DNA from: Burkholderiaceae bacterium
Lineage (GTDB): Bacteria; Pseudomonadota; Gammaproteobacteria; Burkholderiales; Burkholderiaceae_F
Direction of reading: 5' to 3'
Assembly: GCA_029883565.1 (NCBI GenBank)
Contig: JAOUJD010000003.1
Span: 1 to 39,190, forward strand
Length of the DNA stretch: 39,190 bases
Notes under the pieces: generated by a model
The model's database searches: none
What the model was told of the DNA's origin: nothing
The model's input: the letters and a program-made list of their open reading frames with translations, nothing else
Program-made: the position numbers and the translations under genes
In this document: positions 18,597 through 27,586 of the stretch, one piece after another
Position numbering within the stretch: the first letter of the stretch is position 1
How the letters are laid out: every line of letters starts with the position of its first letter

Positions 18597-20825
18597 ATGG
18601 ACATGGCTGCAAAGTTCCAGGACCAGACGGTCTTCCACATGACCGGCAAGCGCGCCGGCGACGGGCTCGCCGCGCTGACCGAGGGGTTCCGCCCCGCCCT
18701 GCTCGCGGCCTACCGCGACCTGACGAAGCTGCGCTACGACTATCCGGTCGTCCTTCTTGCAGGCGACGCCGGCCCCGAGTACGTGCGGTCGCTGTCTTCG
18801 GTGATCGGCGACCTGATCGCCGAACTCGCGCCGCGCGGGATCGAGGGCGAGCGACTGCGCAAGCAGCTGCTCCGTCTCGAGCGCGAGCTGCGCGGCTTGA
18901 TCGCGGGCGGCGCCACCGGCCGCCTGGCGGACCTCTGGCCCGAGGCGGCCAACCGCGCGGCCGGCCGTGACGACAGCGCGCGCGACGTGCTGACGCGCGC
19001 GGCGGGCGCGCTCGGCATCGACGGCGAGATCGTCGACTGCGACCGCGCCTTGACGGCGCGCTTCGTGACCCGCGCGTGGCAGAACGTGAACGCCGAGAAA
19101 ACGAAGGCCTTCCGAACGCTCGTCGACCACCTGGTGCGCAGGCTGTCCGACATCCTGCGCGCCGCGTTCGTGCACTCGCAGGCCGGCCAGCAGCCGCAGG
19201 CGCTGCAGTCCGGCTTCGGATCGCTGCACACCGACGTCTTCGACTTTTCCGCGATGTCGCGGCTGGTCGCGCGCAACGTGCCGACGGACGAATTGCCGGC
19301 CCGGCGGCGCCAGCGGATCGAATGGGCGCTGTCGGTGCTGCGCGCTCAGCCTTTCTATCCGAATCCGATGGGCAGCACGCTCGGCGTCGCGCCATACGAC
19401 TTCGCGTTCGACAACTGTGCGGCCGCCATCGAGGCGCACCGGACCCGCCTGCCGCGCCTGGTCGAGGTCGTCAAGGCAATCGCCATCGCCGAACTGGAGG
19501 CGCGTGGCGCCTATGTCGAGGCGGACCACGACCCGTTCTTCGACCGCTACGACGAGAACGCCCTCACCTCCGACGATCTCGCGCAGTTCCCGGACTACCT
19601 CGTGTGCATCCCGGCGGACCGCAACGACGCCCCGGAGAACGCATCCCTGATGGAGATGCTTTCGGCCGGGATGCCGGTCAAGGTCCTCGTCCAGCTCACG
19701 GACCTGCTCGAGGACGCAGCCATCGGGCAGGGCCGCTTCGCCTTCGGCGTGCGCAGCGCGCGCCTCGCCACCACGGCCATGGGCCTGGGCGGCATGTTCG
19801 TCCTGCAGTCCACCAGTTCCAACCTCTACGCCCTGCGCGAGCGCGTCCGGCGCGGGATGGGGTGCCGCAGTCCCGCGCTGTTCACCGTGTTCTCCGGATC
19901 CCCGGACCAGGCGAGCGACCTGCCGCCGTACCTGAGCGCCGCCGCCGCGATGAAGTCACGCGCATTTCCAGCCTTCACCTACGACGCCAACGCCGGGACC
20001 AACTGGGCGACCCGGTTCTCCTTCGAGAACAACCGCAACCAGCAGGACGACTGGTCCGTCGAGGACTTCGAATACGCCGACGAGGCGCTGCAGCGCGTGC
20101 GCGAGCAGGTGCGCTTCACCTATGCCGACTTCGTGCTGTGCGACCGCCGCTATGCCCACCACTTCGCGGTCGTGCCGCGCGAGCGCTGGAGCGCGGCGAT
20201 GGTTCCGGTGGCCGACTGGCTCGCACTTCCGGAAAGCCAGGCGGCGGACCGGGTGCCCTTCGTGCTTGCGGTGGACGCGAACGACCGGCTGCATCGCGTG
20301 ATCGTCGACACCCGCCTGGTCCAGGCCACGCGACGGTGCCTCCTGCTGTGGCATCGCCTGCAGGAACACAGCGGCATCCACAACTCGCACGCCGAACAGG
20401 CGCTCGCCCGCGAAAGGGCGGCCTGGGAGACCGAGAAGCAGCAGGAACTCGAAGCGCTGAAACAGGCGAGCGCAGCAGCCGCGGCCGTCCCTGCCGCAGC
20501 ACCGGCCGAGCGGGCTCCCGCCGCCCCCGCCCCCGCCCCCGAGGCCGCGCCTGCCGCCGAGGCCGCGCCACCGCCATCGGACGAGGCATGGATCGAGACG
20601 TCGCGCTGCTCCAGCTGCAACGAGTGCCAGAACATCAACGACAGGCTGTTCGGCTACAACGAGAACAAGCAGGCGTACATCAAGGACATCAATGCGGGGA
20701 CCTACCGCGAAATGATCGAGGCGGCCGAAGCCTGCCAGGTGGCCATCATCCACCCCGGCAAGCCGAAGAACCCGAACGAGGCGGGCCTCGAGGAGCTGCT
20801 GGAGCGCGCGAAACCCTTCATGTAG
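18597..20825 (+). CDS. Large uncharacterised protein: central region resembling the PFOR/OFOR beta fold without the GDG TPP motif, Ala/Pro linker, C-terminal 4-Cys ferredoxin-like domain
   Basis: 742 aa from MDMAAKFQDQTVFHMTGKRAGDG. Mid-region ENASLMEMLSAGMPVKVLVQLTDLLED...LATTAMGLGGMFVLQSTSSNLYALRERVRRGMGCRSPALFTVFSGSP recalls PFOR (GGLDHVLASGENVNVLVxDTEVYSNT...GANxxQTLKAxxEAExYxGPSLIIAYSPC). C-terminus RCSSCNECQNINDRLFGYNENKQAYIKDINAGTYREMIEAAEACQVAIIHPGKPKNP. Confidence 0.85.
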   Translation: MDMAAKFQDQTVFHMTGKRAGDGLAALTEGFRPALLAAYRDLTKLRYDYPVVLLAGDAGPEYVRSLSSVIGDLIAELAPRGIEGERLRKQLLRLERELRGLIAGGATGRLADLWPEAANRAAGRDDSARDVLTRAAGALGIDGEIVDCDRALTARFVTRAWQNVNAEKTKAFRTLVDHLVRRLSDILRAAFVHSQAGQQPQALQSGFGSLHTDVFDFSAMSRLVARNVPTDELPARRRQRIEWALSVLRAQPFYPNPMGSTLGVAPYDFAFDNCAAAIEAHRTRLPRLVEVVKAIAIAELEARGAYVEADHDPFFDRYDENALTSDDLAQFPDYLVCIPADRNDAPENASLMEMLSAGMPVKVLVQLTDLLEDAAIGQGRFAFGVRSARLATTAMGLGGMFVLQSTSSNLYALRERVRRGMGCRSPALFTVFSGSPDQASDLPPYLSAAAAMKSRAFPAFTYDANAGTNWATRFSFENNRNQQDDWSVEDFEYADEALQRVREQVRFTYADFVLCDRRYAHHFAVVPRERWSAAMVPVADWLALPESQAADRVPFVLAVDANDRLHRVIVDTRLVQATRRCLLLWHRLQEHSGIHNSHAEQALARERAAWETEKQQELEALKQASAAAAAVPAAAPAERAPAAPAPAPEAAPAAEAAPPPSDEAWIETSRCSSCNECQNINDRLFGYNENKQAYIKDINAGTYREMIEAAEACQVAIIHPGKPKNPNEAGLEELLERAKPFM

Positions 20826-20853
20826 AGCCCGGCCGCGACGCCGACTTCCTCCG

Positions 20854-21558
20854 ATGGACATTCGGCGCTCGGACCTCGCCCACGGCCACGAACTCGAGGG
20901 GGTGGTGGTCGTCGTCGACGTGCTCCGAGCTTTCTCCACCGCTGCCTATGCATTCGCCGCCGGCGCCCGCGCGGTCGTCGCCGCACACTCGGTCGACGAA
21001 ATAGAGCCGCTGCGCCGCCGCCACGCCCCCTGCATCACGGTCGGCGCGCAGCCGGGCGGGCGCCCGGTGCCCGGGCTCGACTATGGCAACTCGCCTGCGA
21101 GCATCGCACCGCTCGACCTCGCCGGCGTCACGCTGATCGAATACAGCGCGGGCGGCGTGCGCGGGCTGATCGACTGCGACCATGCGTCGGAGGTGCTGGC
21201 CGGCAGCCTGGTGTGCGCGCGGGCGACGGCCGAGTACATCGATCTGCTCGCACCCGATGTCGTCACCTTCGTGATCACCGGACTGTGGACGGACCGCGAC
21301 GGCGACGAGGACCACGCTTGCGCGGACCTGATCGAGTCCTACCTCCTCGGCCAGTCGCCCAGGCTCTCCGCGTTCGAGGCCAGGGTGCGCGACTCGGACT
21401 TCGGGCGCCGCTTCGGACAGCCCGAATTCCCGCACCTGCCGCTGGCCGACCTCGAGTTGTGCGCGGCGGCCGACCGCTTCGAGTTCGCGATGCCGATGCG
21501 GCACGTCGGCGACCGGATCGTCATCGAACGGGCCCCGATGACTCACCACAGTGACTGA
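20854..21558 (+). CDS. ComB-family protein (2-phosphosulfolactate phosphatase-like)
   Basis: 234 aa; VVVVVDVLRAFSTAAYAFAAGARAVVAAHSVDEIEPL, PGLDYGNSPASIAPLDLAGVTLIEYSAGGVRGLI, GSLVCARATAEYIDLLAPDVVTFVITG...HACADLIESYLLG: ComB architecture. Confidence 0.82.
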   Translation: MDIRRSDLAHGHELEGVVVVVDVLRAFSTAAYAFAAGARAVVAAHSVDEIEPLRRRHAPCITVGAQPGGRPVPGLDYGNSPASIAPLDLAGVTLIEYSAGGVRGLIDCDHASEVLAGSLVCARATAEYIDLLAPDVVTFVITGLWTDRDGDEDHACADLIESYLLGQSPRLSAFEARVRDSDFGRRFGQPEFPHLPLADLELCAAADRFEFAMPMRHVGDRIVIERAPMTHHSD

Positions 21559-21592
21559 AACGGCAACGGCGCCCGCAGGCGCCGTTGCCGTT
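21559..21592. terminator. Bidirectional terminator between convergent comB-like gene and gltA
   Basis: Perfect 15-bp stem AACGGCAACGGCGCC-CGCA-GGCGCCGTTGCCGTT, immediately after the comB stop (21558) and before the gltA stop (21609). Confidence 0.8.
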
Positions 21593-21608
21593 CCCCGGCG
21601 TTCGGGTG

Positions 21609-22925
21609 TCAGCGCTGCGAGAGCGGCTTGACCTCGCGCGCCGTCGCACCGACGAAGAGCTGGCGCGGCCGCCCGATCTTGTACTCGGGGTCGGCGATCA
21701 TCTCGTTCAACTGGGCGATCCAGCCCACCGTACGCGCCAGGGCGAACACGGCGGTGAACAGCGGCACCGGAATGCCGATCGCCTTCTGGACGATGCCCGA
21801 GTAGTAGTCCACGTTCGGATACAGCTTGCGGCTGACGAAGTAGTCGTCTTCCAGGGCGATCTTCTCGAGCGCCATCGCGAGCTTGAACAGCGGGTCGTCG
21901 TGCAGACCGAGTTCCGTGAGCACTTCGTGGCAGGTTTCACGCATCAGCTTGGCGCGCGGGTCGTAGTTCTTGTACACCCGGTGGCCGAAGCCCATCAGCT
22001 TCACGTTGCTGTTCTTGTCCTTCACCTTGGCGATGAACTCGCCGATCTTGGCGACTCCGCCCTGCGCCTGGATGTCGTACAGCATGTTGAGGCAGGCCTC
22101 GTTGGCGCCGCCATGCGCCGGTCCCCACAGGCACGCCACGCCGGCCGCGATCGCGGCGAACGGGTTGGTGCCGGAGGAAGCGCACAGGCGGACCGTGGAG
22201 GTCGATGCGTTCTGCTCGTGATCGGCGTGCAGGATGAAGATCCGGTCCATCGCGCGCACCAGCACGTCGTTCGACTTGTACTCCTCGCACGGGGTCGCGA
22301 ACATCATGCGCATGAAGTTGCCGGCGTACGACAGCTCGTTCTGCGGATACATGTACGGCTGCCCGACCGTGTACTTGTACGCCATGGCGACCAGCGTCGG
22401 CATCTTGGCGATCAGGCGGATCGCAGATACCTCGCGCTGCCACGGGTCGTTCAGGTTCATGGAGTCCGGATAGAACGCGGACAGCGCACCGACCAGGCCG
22501 GTCATCACGGCCATCGGATGCGCATCCCGGCGGAAGCCGCGCATGAAGAACTGCATCTGCTCGTTGACCATCGTGTGATGGGTCACGCGCTGGACGAAGT
22601 CGGCCTTCTGGGCGGGTGTGGGCAGTTCGCCGTACAGGAGCAGTAAACAGGTTTCAAGGTAGTCGCAGCGGGTGGCGATCTGCTCGATGGGATAGCCGCG
22701 GTACAGCAGTTCGCCCTTGTCACCGTCGATGTAGGTGATGGTCGAGTTGCAGGATGCGGTCGACAGGAACCCTGGGTCGTAGGTGAACTTGCCGGTCTTG
22801 CCGTACAGGGCGCGGATGTCGATGACGTCCGGGCCGACGGTGCCCTTGTAGATCGGCAGGTCCAGCGGGGCCGTGCCGTCCGTGAAGGTGAGCGTTGCCT
22901 TGTCGTTGGAAGGAGTGAGAGCCAT
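21609..22925 (-). CDS. gltA: Citrate synthase
   Basis: 438 aa; [89 protein letters not shown]. Confidence 0.98.
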   Translation of the reverse strand: MALTPSNDKATLTFTDGTAPLDLPIYKGTVGPDVIDIRALYGKTGKFTYDPGFLSTASCNSTITYIDGDKGELLYRGYPIEQIATRCDYLETCLLLLYGELPTPAQKADFVQRVTHHTMVNEQMQFFMRGFRRDAHPMAVMTGLVGALSAFYPDSMNLNDPWQREVSAIRLIAKMPTLVAMAYKYTVGQPYMYPQNELSYAGNFMRMMFATPCEEYKSNDVLVRAMDRIFILHADHEQNASTSTVRLCASSGTNPFAAIAAGVACLWGPAHGGANEACLNMLYDIQAQGGVAKIGEFIAKVKDKNSNVKLMGFGHRVYKNYDPRAKLMRETCHEVLTELGLHDDPLFKLAMALEKIALEDDYFVSRKLYPNVDYYSGIVQKAIGIPVPLFTAVFALARTVGWIAQLNEMIADPEYKIGRPRQLFVGATAREVKPLSQR

Positions 22926-22952
22926 TTCTTGTCGTCCCCGTTTGACGTTGGG

Positions 22953-23222
22953 TCAGGTCGCGCGGATCCGCTTGAGCAGACCGAGCACGGCATTGTTGTC
23001 CAGCGTGCCTTGCGGATCTTTGCGCCCCAGCAAAAGGTCGAGCAATTCGTTGTCCGGCAGGTCAAGAAGGGCCTCCAGCGCCAGGACGTCGGCCAGGGCC
23101 AGCCGGTCCCCTTCCCGGTCGAGGAAGCGGCCGAGGATCAGGTCGTTTTCCAGCAGCCCACGGCGGGCGCGCCAGCGCAGGCGGCGGCGCTCCAGGTCGC
23201 CGATGGCCGGCGGGCCCCCCAT
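22953..23222 (-). CDS. sdhE: Succinate dehydrogenase FAD assembly factor (SdhE family)
   Basis: LERRRLRWRARRGLLENDLILGRFLDREGDRLALADVLALEALLDLPDNELLDLLLGR; located between sdhB and gltA. Confidence 0.9.
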   Translation of the reverse strand: MGGPPAIGDLERRRLRWRARRGLLENDLILGRFLDREGDRLALADVLALEALLDLPDNELLDLLLGRKDPQGTLDNNAVLGLLKRIRAT

Positions 23223-23230
23223 GTCAGGCC

Positions 23231-23992
23231 CTAGACCGCGCGGCGCACCAGCATGTCGCGGACCTTGCCGATGGCCCGGGTCGGATTCAGGCCCTTGGGA
23301 CAGACGTCCACGCAGTTCATGATCGTGTGGCAGCGGAACAGGCGGTACGGGTCGTTCAGGTTGTCCAGCCGCTCGTTGGTCGCCTGGTCGCGGCTGTCCG
23401 CGATGAAGCGGTAGGCCTGCAGCAGGCCCGCCGGCCCGACGAACTTGTCGGGGTTCCACCAGAAGCTCGGGCAGCTGGTCGAGCAGCACGCGCACAGGAT
23501 GCACTCGTACAGCCCGTTCAGTTCCTCGCGTTCCTCGGGTGTCTGCAGCCGCTCCTTCTCGGGCGGCGGCGTGTCGTTGATCAGGAAGGGCTTGATCGAG
23601 TGGTACTGCTTGAAGAACTGCGACATGTCCACGATCAGGTCGCGGATTACCGGAAGGCCAGGCAGCGGCTTCAGGACGATCGGCTCCTTCAGGTCGCGCA
23701 GGTTGGTGACGCAGGCGAGCCCGTTCTTGCCGTTGATGTTCATCGCGTCCGAGCCGCAGACGCCCTCGCGGCAGCTGCGGCGGAAGGAGACGCCGTCGTC
23801 GAAGTCGCTCTTGATGCGCATCAGTGCATCGAGCAGCATCTTGTCGTTCGGCTGCAGCCGTACCTCGAGCTTCTGCATGTAGGGGCGCGCGTCCTTGTCC
23901 GGGTCGTAGCGATAGATCTCGAACCGGACGGTCCGCGCGCCGGCAGCAGCCCCGGCCACCGCATCCGCTTCCACATTGCTGTTCGCAGTCAT
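23231..23992 (-). CDS. sdhB: Succinate dehydrogenase iron-sulfur subunit
   Basis: CREGVCGSDAMNINGKNGLACVT; CILCACCSTSCPSFWWN; CHTIMNCVDVCPKGLNPTRAIGKVR. Confidence 0.97.
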   Translation of the reverse strand: MTANSNVEADAVAGAAAGARTVRFEIYRYDPDKDARPYMQKLEVRLQPNDKMLLDALMRIKSDFDDGVSFRRSCREGVCGSDAMNINGKNGLACVTNLRDLKEPIVLKPLPGLPVIRDLIVDMSQFFKQYHSIKPFLINDTPPPEKERLQTPEEREELNGLYECILCACCSTSCPSFWWNPDKFVGPAGLLQAYRFIADSRDQATNERLDNLNDPYRLFRCHTIMNCVDVCPKGLNPTRAIGKVRDMLVRRAV

Positions 23993-24133
23993 TCGATTTC
24001 CTCTATCCACCGACTCCACGCCACCTGGGAGGGCTGGCGCGCGTCGCAATTTCGATCCAAGGATCGCCCGGCTTCGCCCGCTATCCCCTTGACTTCGCGT
24101 CCGACGGACCCCGATCCACGGTTCCGTCCGCCC

Positions 24134-25906
24134 TCAGAACGTCCGCTTCTTCGGCTCGAACGTAGGCACCGTCAGCGGCTTCATGTTGACGGGCTTGTAG
24201 TCGAGCCGGCTGCCCTGCGAATAGAACAGCGTGTGGCGCAGCCACTGCGTGTCGTCCCTCTCGGGGAAATCGTCGCGCGCATGTGCGCCGCGGCTTTCCG
24301 TGCGGGCCGCGGCCGATACCACGGTCGCACGCGCCGTCTCGACCAGGTTCTCGAGCTCGAGCGCCTCGATGCGCGCCGTGTTGAACACTTTCGACTTGTC
24401 GGCGATCGCGACATGCTGCGCCTGTTCCGCCAGCGCTCCGATCTTGCGCACTCCCTCGTCGAGCAGCGCCCCGGTGCGGAACACGCCGCAGTGCGCCTGC
24501 ATCGTCTTGCGGATCGCATTGGCCACGTCCTGCACCCGCTCCCCCTTGCCGCGCGCATCGAGCGCGGCGATGCGCGCCAGCGTCGCCTCGCCGCCCTCGG
24601 CCGGGAACGCGCGGTGGCCCTGCTTCTCGAATCCCTGCTCCACGATGTGGTTGCCGGCGGCGCGGCCGAAGACGACGAGATCGAGCAGCGAATTGGTGCC
24701 GAGCCGGTTGGCGCCATGCACCGAGACACAGGCGCACTCGCCGATCGCATACAGCCCGTTGACGACGGCGTTCGGGTTGCCGTCGTTCGGCGCGACGACC
24801 TGCCCGTGGTAGTTGGCCGGGATGCCGCCCATCTGGTAGTGGATCGTCGGCACGACGGGAATCGGCTCGCGGATCGGATCGACATTGGCAAAGGTGATCG
24901 CGATCTCGCGGATCGACGGCAGCCGCTTCATGATCGTGTCGGCGCCGAGGTGGTCGAGCTTCAGCAGCACGTGGTCCTTGTGCGGACCGCAACCGCGCCC
25001 TTCCTTGATCTCCTGGTCCATCGAACGGGACACGAAGTCGCGCGGCGCGAGGTCCTTCAGCGTCGGCGCGTAGCGTTCCATGAAGCGCTCGCCGTTCGAG
25101 TTCAGCAGGATGCCGCCCTCTCCGCGCACGCCTTCGGTGATCAGCACCCCGGCGCCGGCCACGCCGGTCGGGTGGAATTGCCAGAATTCCATGTCCTCGA
25201 GGGGGATACCCGACCGCGCGACCAGCCCCAGCCCGTCGCCGGTGTTGATGTACGCGTTGGTCGAGGCATCGAAGATCCGTCCCGCGCCGCCGGTCGCGAG
25301 CACCGTGACCTTCGCCTCGAAGATCATCGGCTCGCCCGTTTCCATCTCGAGCGCGACCACGCCGACGACGTCGCCGTCGGCGTTGCGGATCAGATCAAGC
25401 GCCATCCACTCGACGAAGAACTGCGTGCGCGACGCGACATTGCGCTGGTAGAGCGTGTGCAGCAGCGCGTGGCCGGTGCGGTCCGCCGCCGCGCAGGCCC
25501 GCGGCACCGGCTTCTCGCCGAAATTCGCCGAATGCCCGCCGAACGGGCGCTGGTAGATCGTGCCGTCCGGGTTGCGGTCGAACGGCATGCCGAAGTGCTC
25601 GAGTTCGTAAACGACCTTCGGCGCCTCGCGGCACATGAACTCGATGGCATCCTGGTCGCCGAGATAGTCCGACCCCTTGACCGTGTCGAACATGTGCCAC
25701 AGCCAGTTGTCCTCGGTCATGTTGCCGAGCGATGCGCCGATGCCGCCCTGCGCCGCCACCGTGTGCGAACGCGTGGGGAACACCTTCGACAGCACGGCGA
25801 CGTTGAGGCCGGCGTTCGCGAGTTGCAGCGAGCAGCGCATGCCCGAGCCGCCGGCACCCACGATGACGGCGTCGAAGCGACGGCGTGCGATTTTCGAGGC
25901 AGCCAT
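24134..25906 (-). CDS. sdhA: Succinate dehydrogenase flavoprotein subunit
   Basis: MAASKIARRRFDAVIVGAGGSGMRCSLQLA; SHTVAAQGGIGASLGN; HGANRLGTNSLLDLVVFGRAAG; GLYAIGECACVSVHG. Start refined within the 652-aa ORF. Confidence 0.97.
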   Translation of the reverse strand: MAASKIARRRFDAVIVGAGGSGMRCSLQLANAGLNVAVLSKVFPTRSHTVAAQGGIGASLGNMTEDNWLWHMFDTVKGSDYLGDQDAIEFMCREAPKVVYELEHFGMPFDRNPDGTIYQRPFGGHSANFGEKPVPRACAAADRTGHALLHTLYQRNVASRTQFFVEWMALDLIRNADGDVVGVVALEMETGEPMIFEAKVTVLATGGAGRIFDASTNAYINTGDGLGLVARSGIPLEDMEFWQFHPTGVAGAGVLITEGVRGEGGILLNSNGERFMERYAPTLKDLAPRDFVSRSMDQEIKEGRGCGPHKDHVLLKLDHLGADTIMKRLPSIREIAITFANVDPIREPIPVVPTIHYQMGGIPANYHGQVVAPNDGNPNAVVNGLYAIGECACVSVHGANRLGTNSLLDLVVFGRAAGNHIVEQGFEKQGHRAFPAEGGEATLARIAALDARGKGERVQDVANAIRKTMQAHCGVFRTGALLDEGVRKIGALAEQAQHVAIADKSKVFNTARIEALELENLVETARATVVSAAARTESRGAHARDDFPERDDTQWLRHTLFYSQGSRLDYKPVNMKPLTVPTFEPKKRTF

Positions 25907-25908
25907 CG

Positions 25909-26286
25909 TCACACTCTCCAGAGAATCTGCACCGACCACACGGCGCAGGCAAGCAGCCACAGGGCGGTGAGCACCTGCAGAGCCAGGCGCACGCCCATGG
26001 GCTTCACGTAGTCCATCCAGATGTCCTTGACGCCGATCCAAGCGTGGTAGAGCAGCGCGAGGATCGCGACCAGGGTCAGCACCTTCATCCACAGCGGGAC
26101 GAAGATCGAGGCCCAGCCGACGTAGTCAAGCGGCCCGGCGGCCATCAGCCGCACCGCGAGAATCACGACGAAGGCGACGAGGATCAGCGCGGTCAGCCGC
26201 TGCAGCAGGAAGCTGCCGACGCCGAAATGGGCGCCGACGACGAGGCGCCTGGCGCCGATTCCGGCGGAAGGGGTGTCGGAAGCCAT
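25909..26286 (-). CDS. sdhD: Succinate dehydrogenase membrane anchor subunit
   Basis: 125 aa; GVGSFLLQRLTALILVAFVVIL, LYHAWIGVKDIWMDYVKPMGVRLALQVL. Confidence 0.93.
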   Translation of the reverse strand: MASDTPSAGIGARRLVVGAHFGVGSFLLQRLTALILVAFVVILAVRLMAAGPLDYVGWASIFVPLWMKVLTLVAILALLYHAWIGVKDIWMDYVKPMGVRLALQVLTALWLLACAVWSVQILWRV

Positions 26287-26711
26287 CAGAACGCTCCGAA
26301 AAGTTTCAGCGCAGCCACCAGCGTCAGCGGCAGGCTGATCGCGTACACGGCGAGCGCGCTGCGCCGCGCCTGCGGCAGTTCGAGCCCGACATGCATGTCG
26401 AGCACCAGGTAGCGGATCCCCGCGACGAAGTGATGCAGGAACCCCCAGGCGAGGAACAGCAGGACCAGCTTCACCACCCAACCCGAACCGATCGCCGCCA
26501 TGCGGTCGAAGCTGCCTTCGGAGATCAGGCTGAGGTCGAACAGCCAGAGCAGGAACGGCAGCGCGAGGAACAGGGCGGCGCCGCTGATCCTGTGCATGAT
26601 CGACACCATTGCCGCGGGCGGCATTCGGTAGCGGACGATCTGCGAGACGTGGATGTTGCGGAACTCGGGGCGGCTTTTTGTTGGCGCGGCGGCGGATGTG
26701 CTCATCGACAT
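26286..26711 (-). CDS. sdhC: Succinate dehydrogenase cytochrome b556 subunit
   Basis: RYRMPPAAMVSIMHRISGAALFLALPFLLWLF; HHFVAGIRYLVLDMHVG. Start MSMSTSAAAP at 26711 preferred. Confidence 0.93.
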   Translation of the reverse strand: MSMSTSAAAPTKSRPEFRNIHVSQIVRYRMPPAAMVSIMHRISGAALFLALPFLLWLFDLSLISEGSFDRMAAIGSGWVVKLVLLFLAWGFLHHFVAGIRYLVLDMHVGLELPQARRSALAVYAISLPLTLVAALKLFGAF

Positions 26712-26763
26712 GTGGCCCTTGGAGTGACTTTGTATTCTGAACGATTTGCGCGGGTGAACCAAA

Positions 26764-27522
26764 TCAGGTGAGCGTGTTGCGGTAGTGGTGACGCGTTGTG
26801 ACCGACAGGCCCCGCCGCACCTCGACCGGGCGCTCGCCGTACGTGTAAGACACCCGTTCCACGAGCAGCAGCGGGGCGCCCGGCGCGATCTGCAGGAGCC
26901 TCGCGACGTCCGCCTCCGCCGCCACCGCGCGTATGCGTTCCTCGGCGCGGATCATGCGCGTGCCGAACTCGGTTTCGAAAAGACCATATAGCGGTCCCTT
27001 GTATTCCGCGAGCCGTTCGGCCGAGAGTCCCTTGAAGGTCGCACCAGGCAGCCAGATGTCGTCGAGCACGATTGGCGTGCCGTCAAAGGTCAGGAGACGG
27101 CGCAGATAGACGAGCGGGTCGCCCGTGCGAAGGTCGAGCAGCCGCGCGATGTCCGCGGTGGCCCGGGTCCGGCGGCACTCCAGGAAGCGGCTGACCGCCG
27201 GCAGCGGTTCGCCCTCGTCCGGCACCACGCGCAGGAATCTGTACTGGGCGCGCGCCTCGTGATGGGTGGCGACGAACGTTCCCTTGCCCTGGCGGCGGAC
27301 GACGAGGTGCTCGGTCGCCAGTTCATCGACCGCCTTGCGCACGGTACCCTGGCTGACCTGAAAGCGCGCCGCCAGTTCAATTTCGCTTGGGATCAGTTCG
27401 CCCGGCTTCCACTCACCCCGCTCCAGCCCTTGCACCAGCAAGTCCTTGATCTGCTGGTACAGCGGGGAGAAGACTGCAGGACGTCCGGTGCGTCCGGCGT
27501 CCGCGGGGCGGTCATCGATCAT
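26764..27522 (-). CDS. GntR family (HutC/UTRA-type) transcriptional regulator
   Basis: 252 aa; SPLYQQIKDLLVQGLERGEWKPGELIPSEIELAARFQVSQGTVRKAVDELATEHLVVRRQGKGTFVA wHTH plus C-terminal UTRA-like domain. Confidence 0.93.
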   Translation of the reverse strand: MIDDRPADAGRTGRPAVFSPLYQQIKDLLVQGLERGEWKPGELIPSEIELAARFQVSQGTVRKAVDELATEHLVVRRQGKGTFVATHHEARAQYRFLRVVPDEGEPLPAVSRFLECRRTRATADIARLLDLRTGDPLVYLRRLLTFDGTPIVLDDIWLPGATFKGLSAERLAEYKGPLYGLFETEFGTRMIRAEERIRAVAAEADVARLLQIAPGAPLLLVERVSYTYGERPVEVRRGLSVTTRHHYRNTLT

Positions 27523-27568
27523 GGCGGGATTTGAGCACGGCTGGTCTGGATGATCTGGATTAAATCAT

Positions 27569-27586
27569 ATGTCTTATATAAGATAT
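27569..27586. promoter_or_regulatory. AT-rich palindromic operator candidate in the GntR/mdh divergent promoter region
   Basis: ATGTCTTATATAAGATAT with a perfect 12-bp core TCTTATATAAGA (27572-27583), in a locally AT-rich patch of an otherwise high-GC window. Confidence 0.65.

Noticed and set aside
20460-20580. GCC/CCG-rich repetitive DNA, considered as a tandem repeat or mobile element scar
   Set aside because: It encodes the Ala/Pro linker in frame; explained by protein composition. The same holds for the GC-rich repeats near 4380-4660 in sucB.
23327-26011. 894-aa + strand ORF opposite sdhB/sdhA
   Set aside because: Antisense shadow of sdhBA; the minus-strand products are unmistakable.
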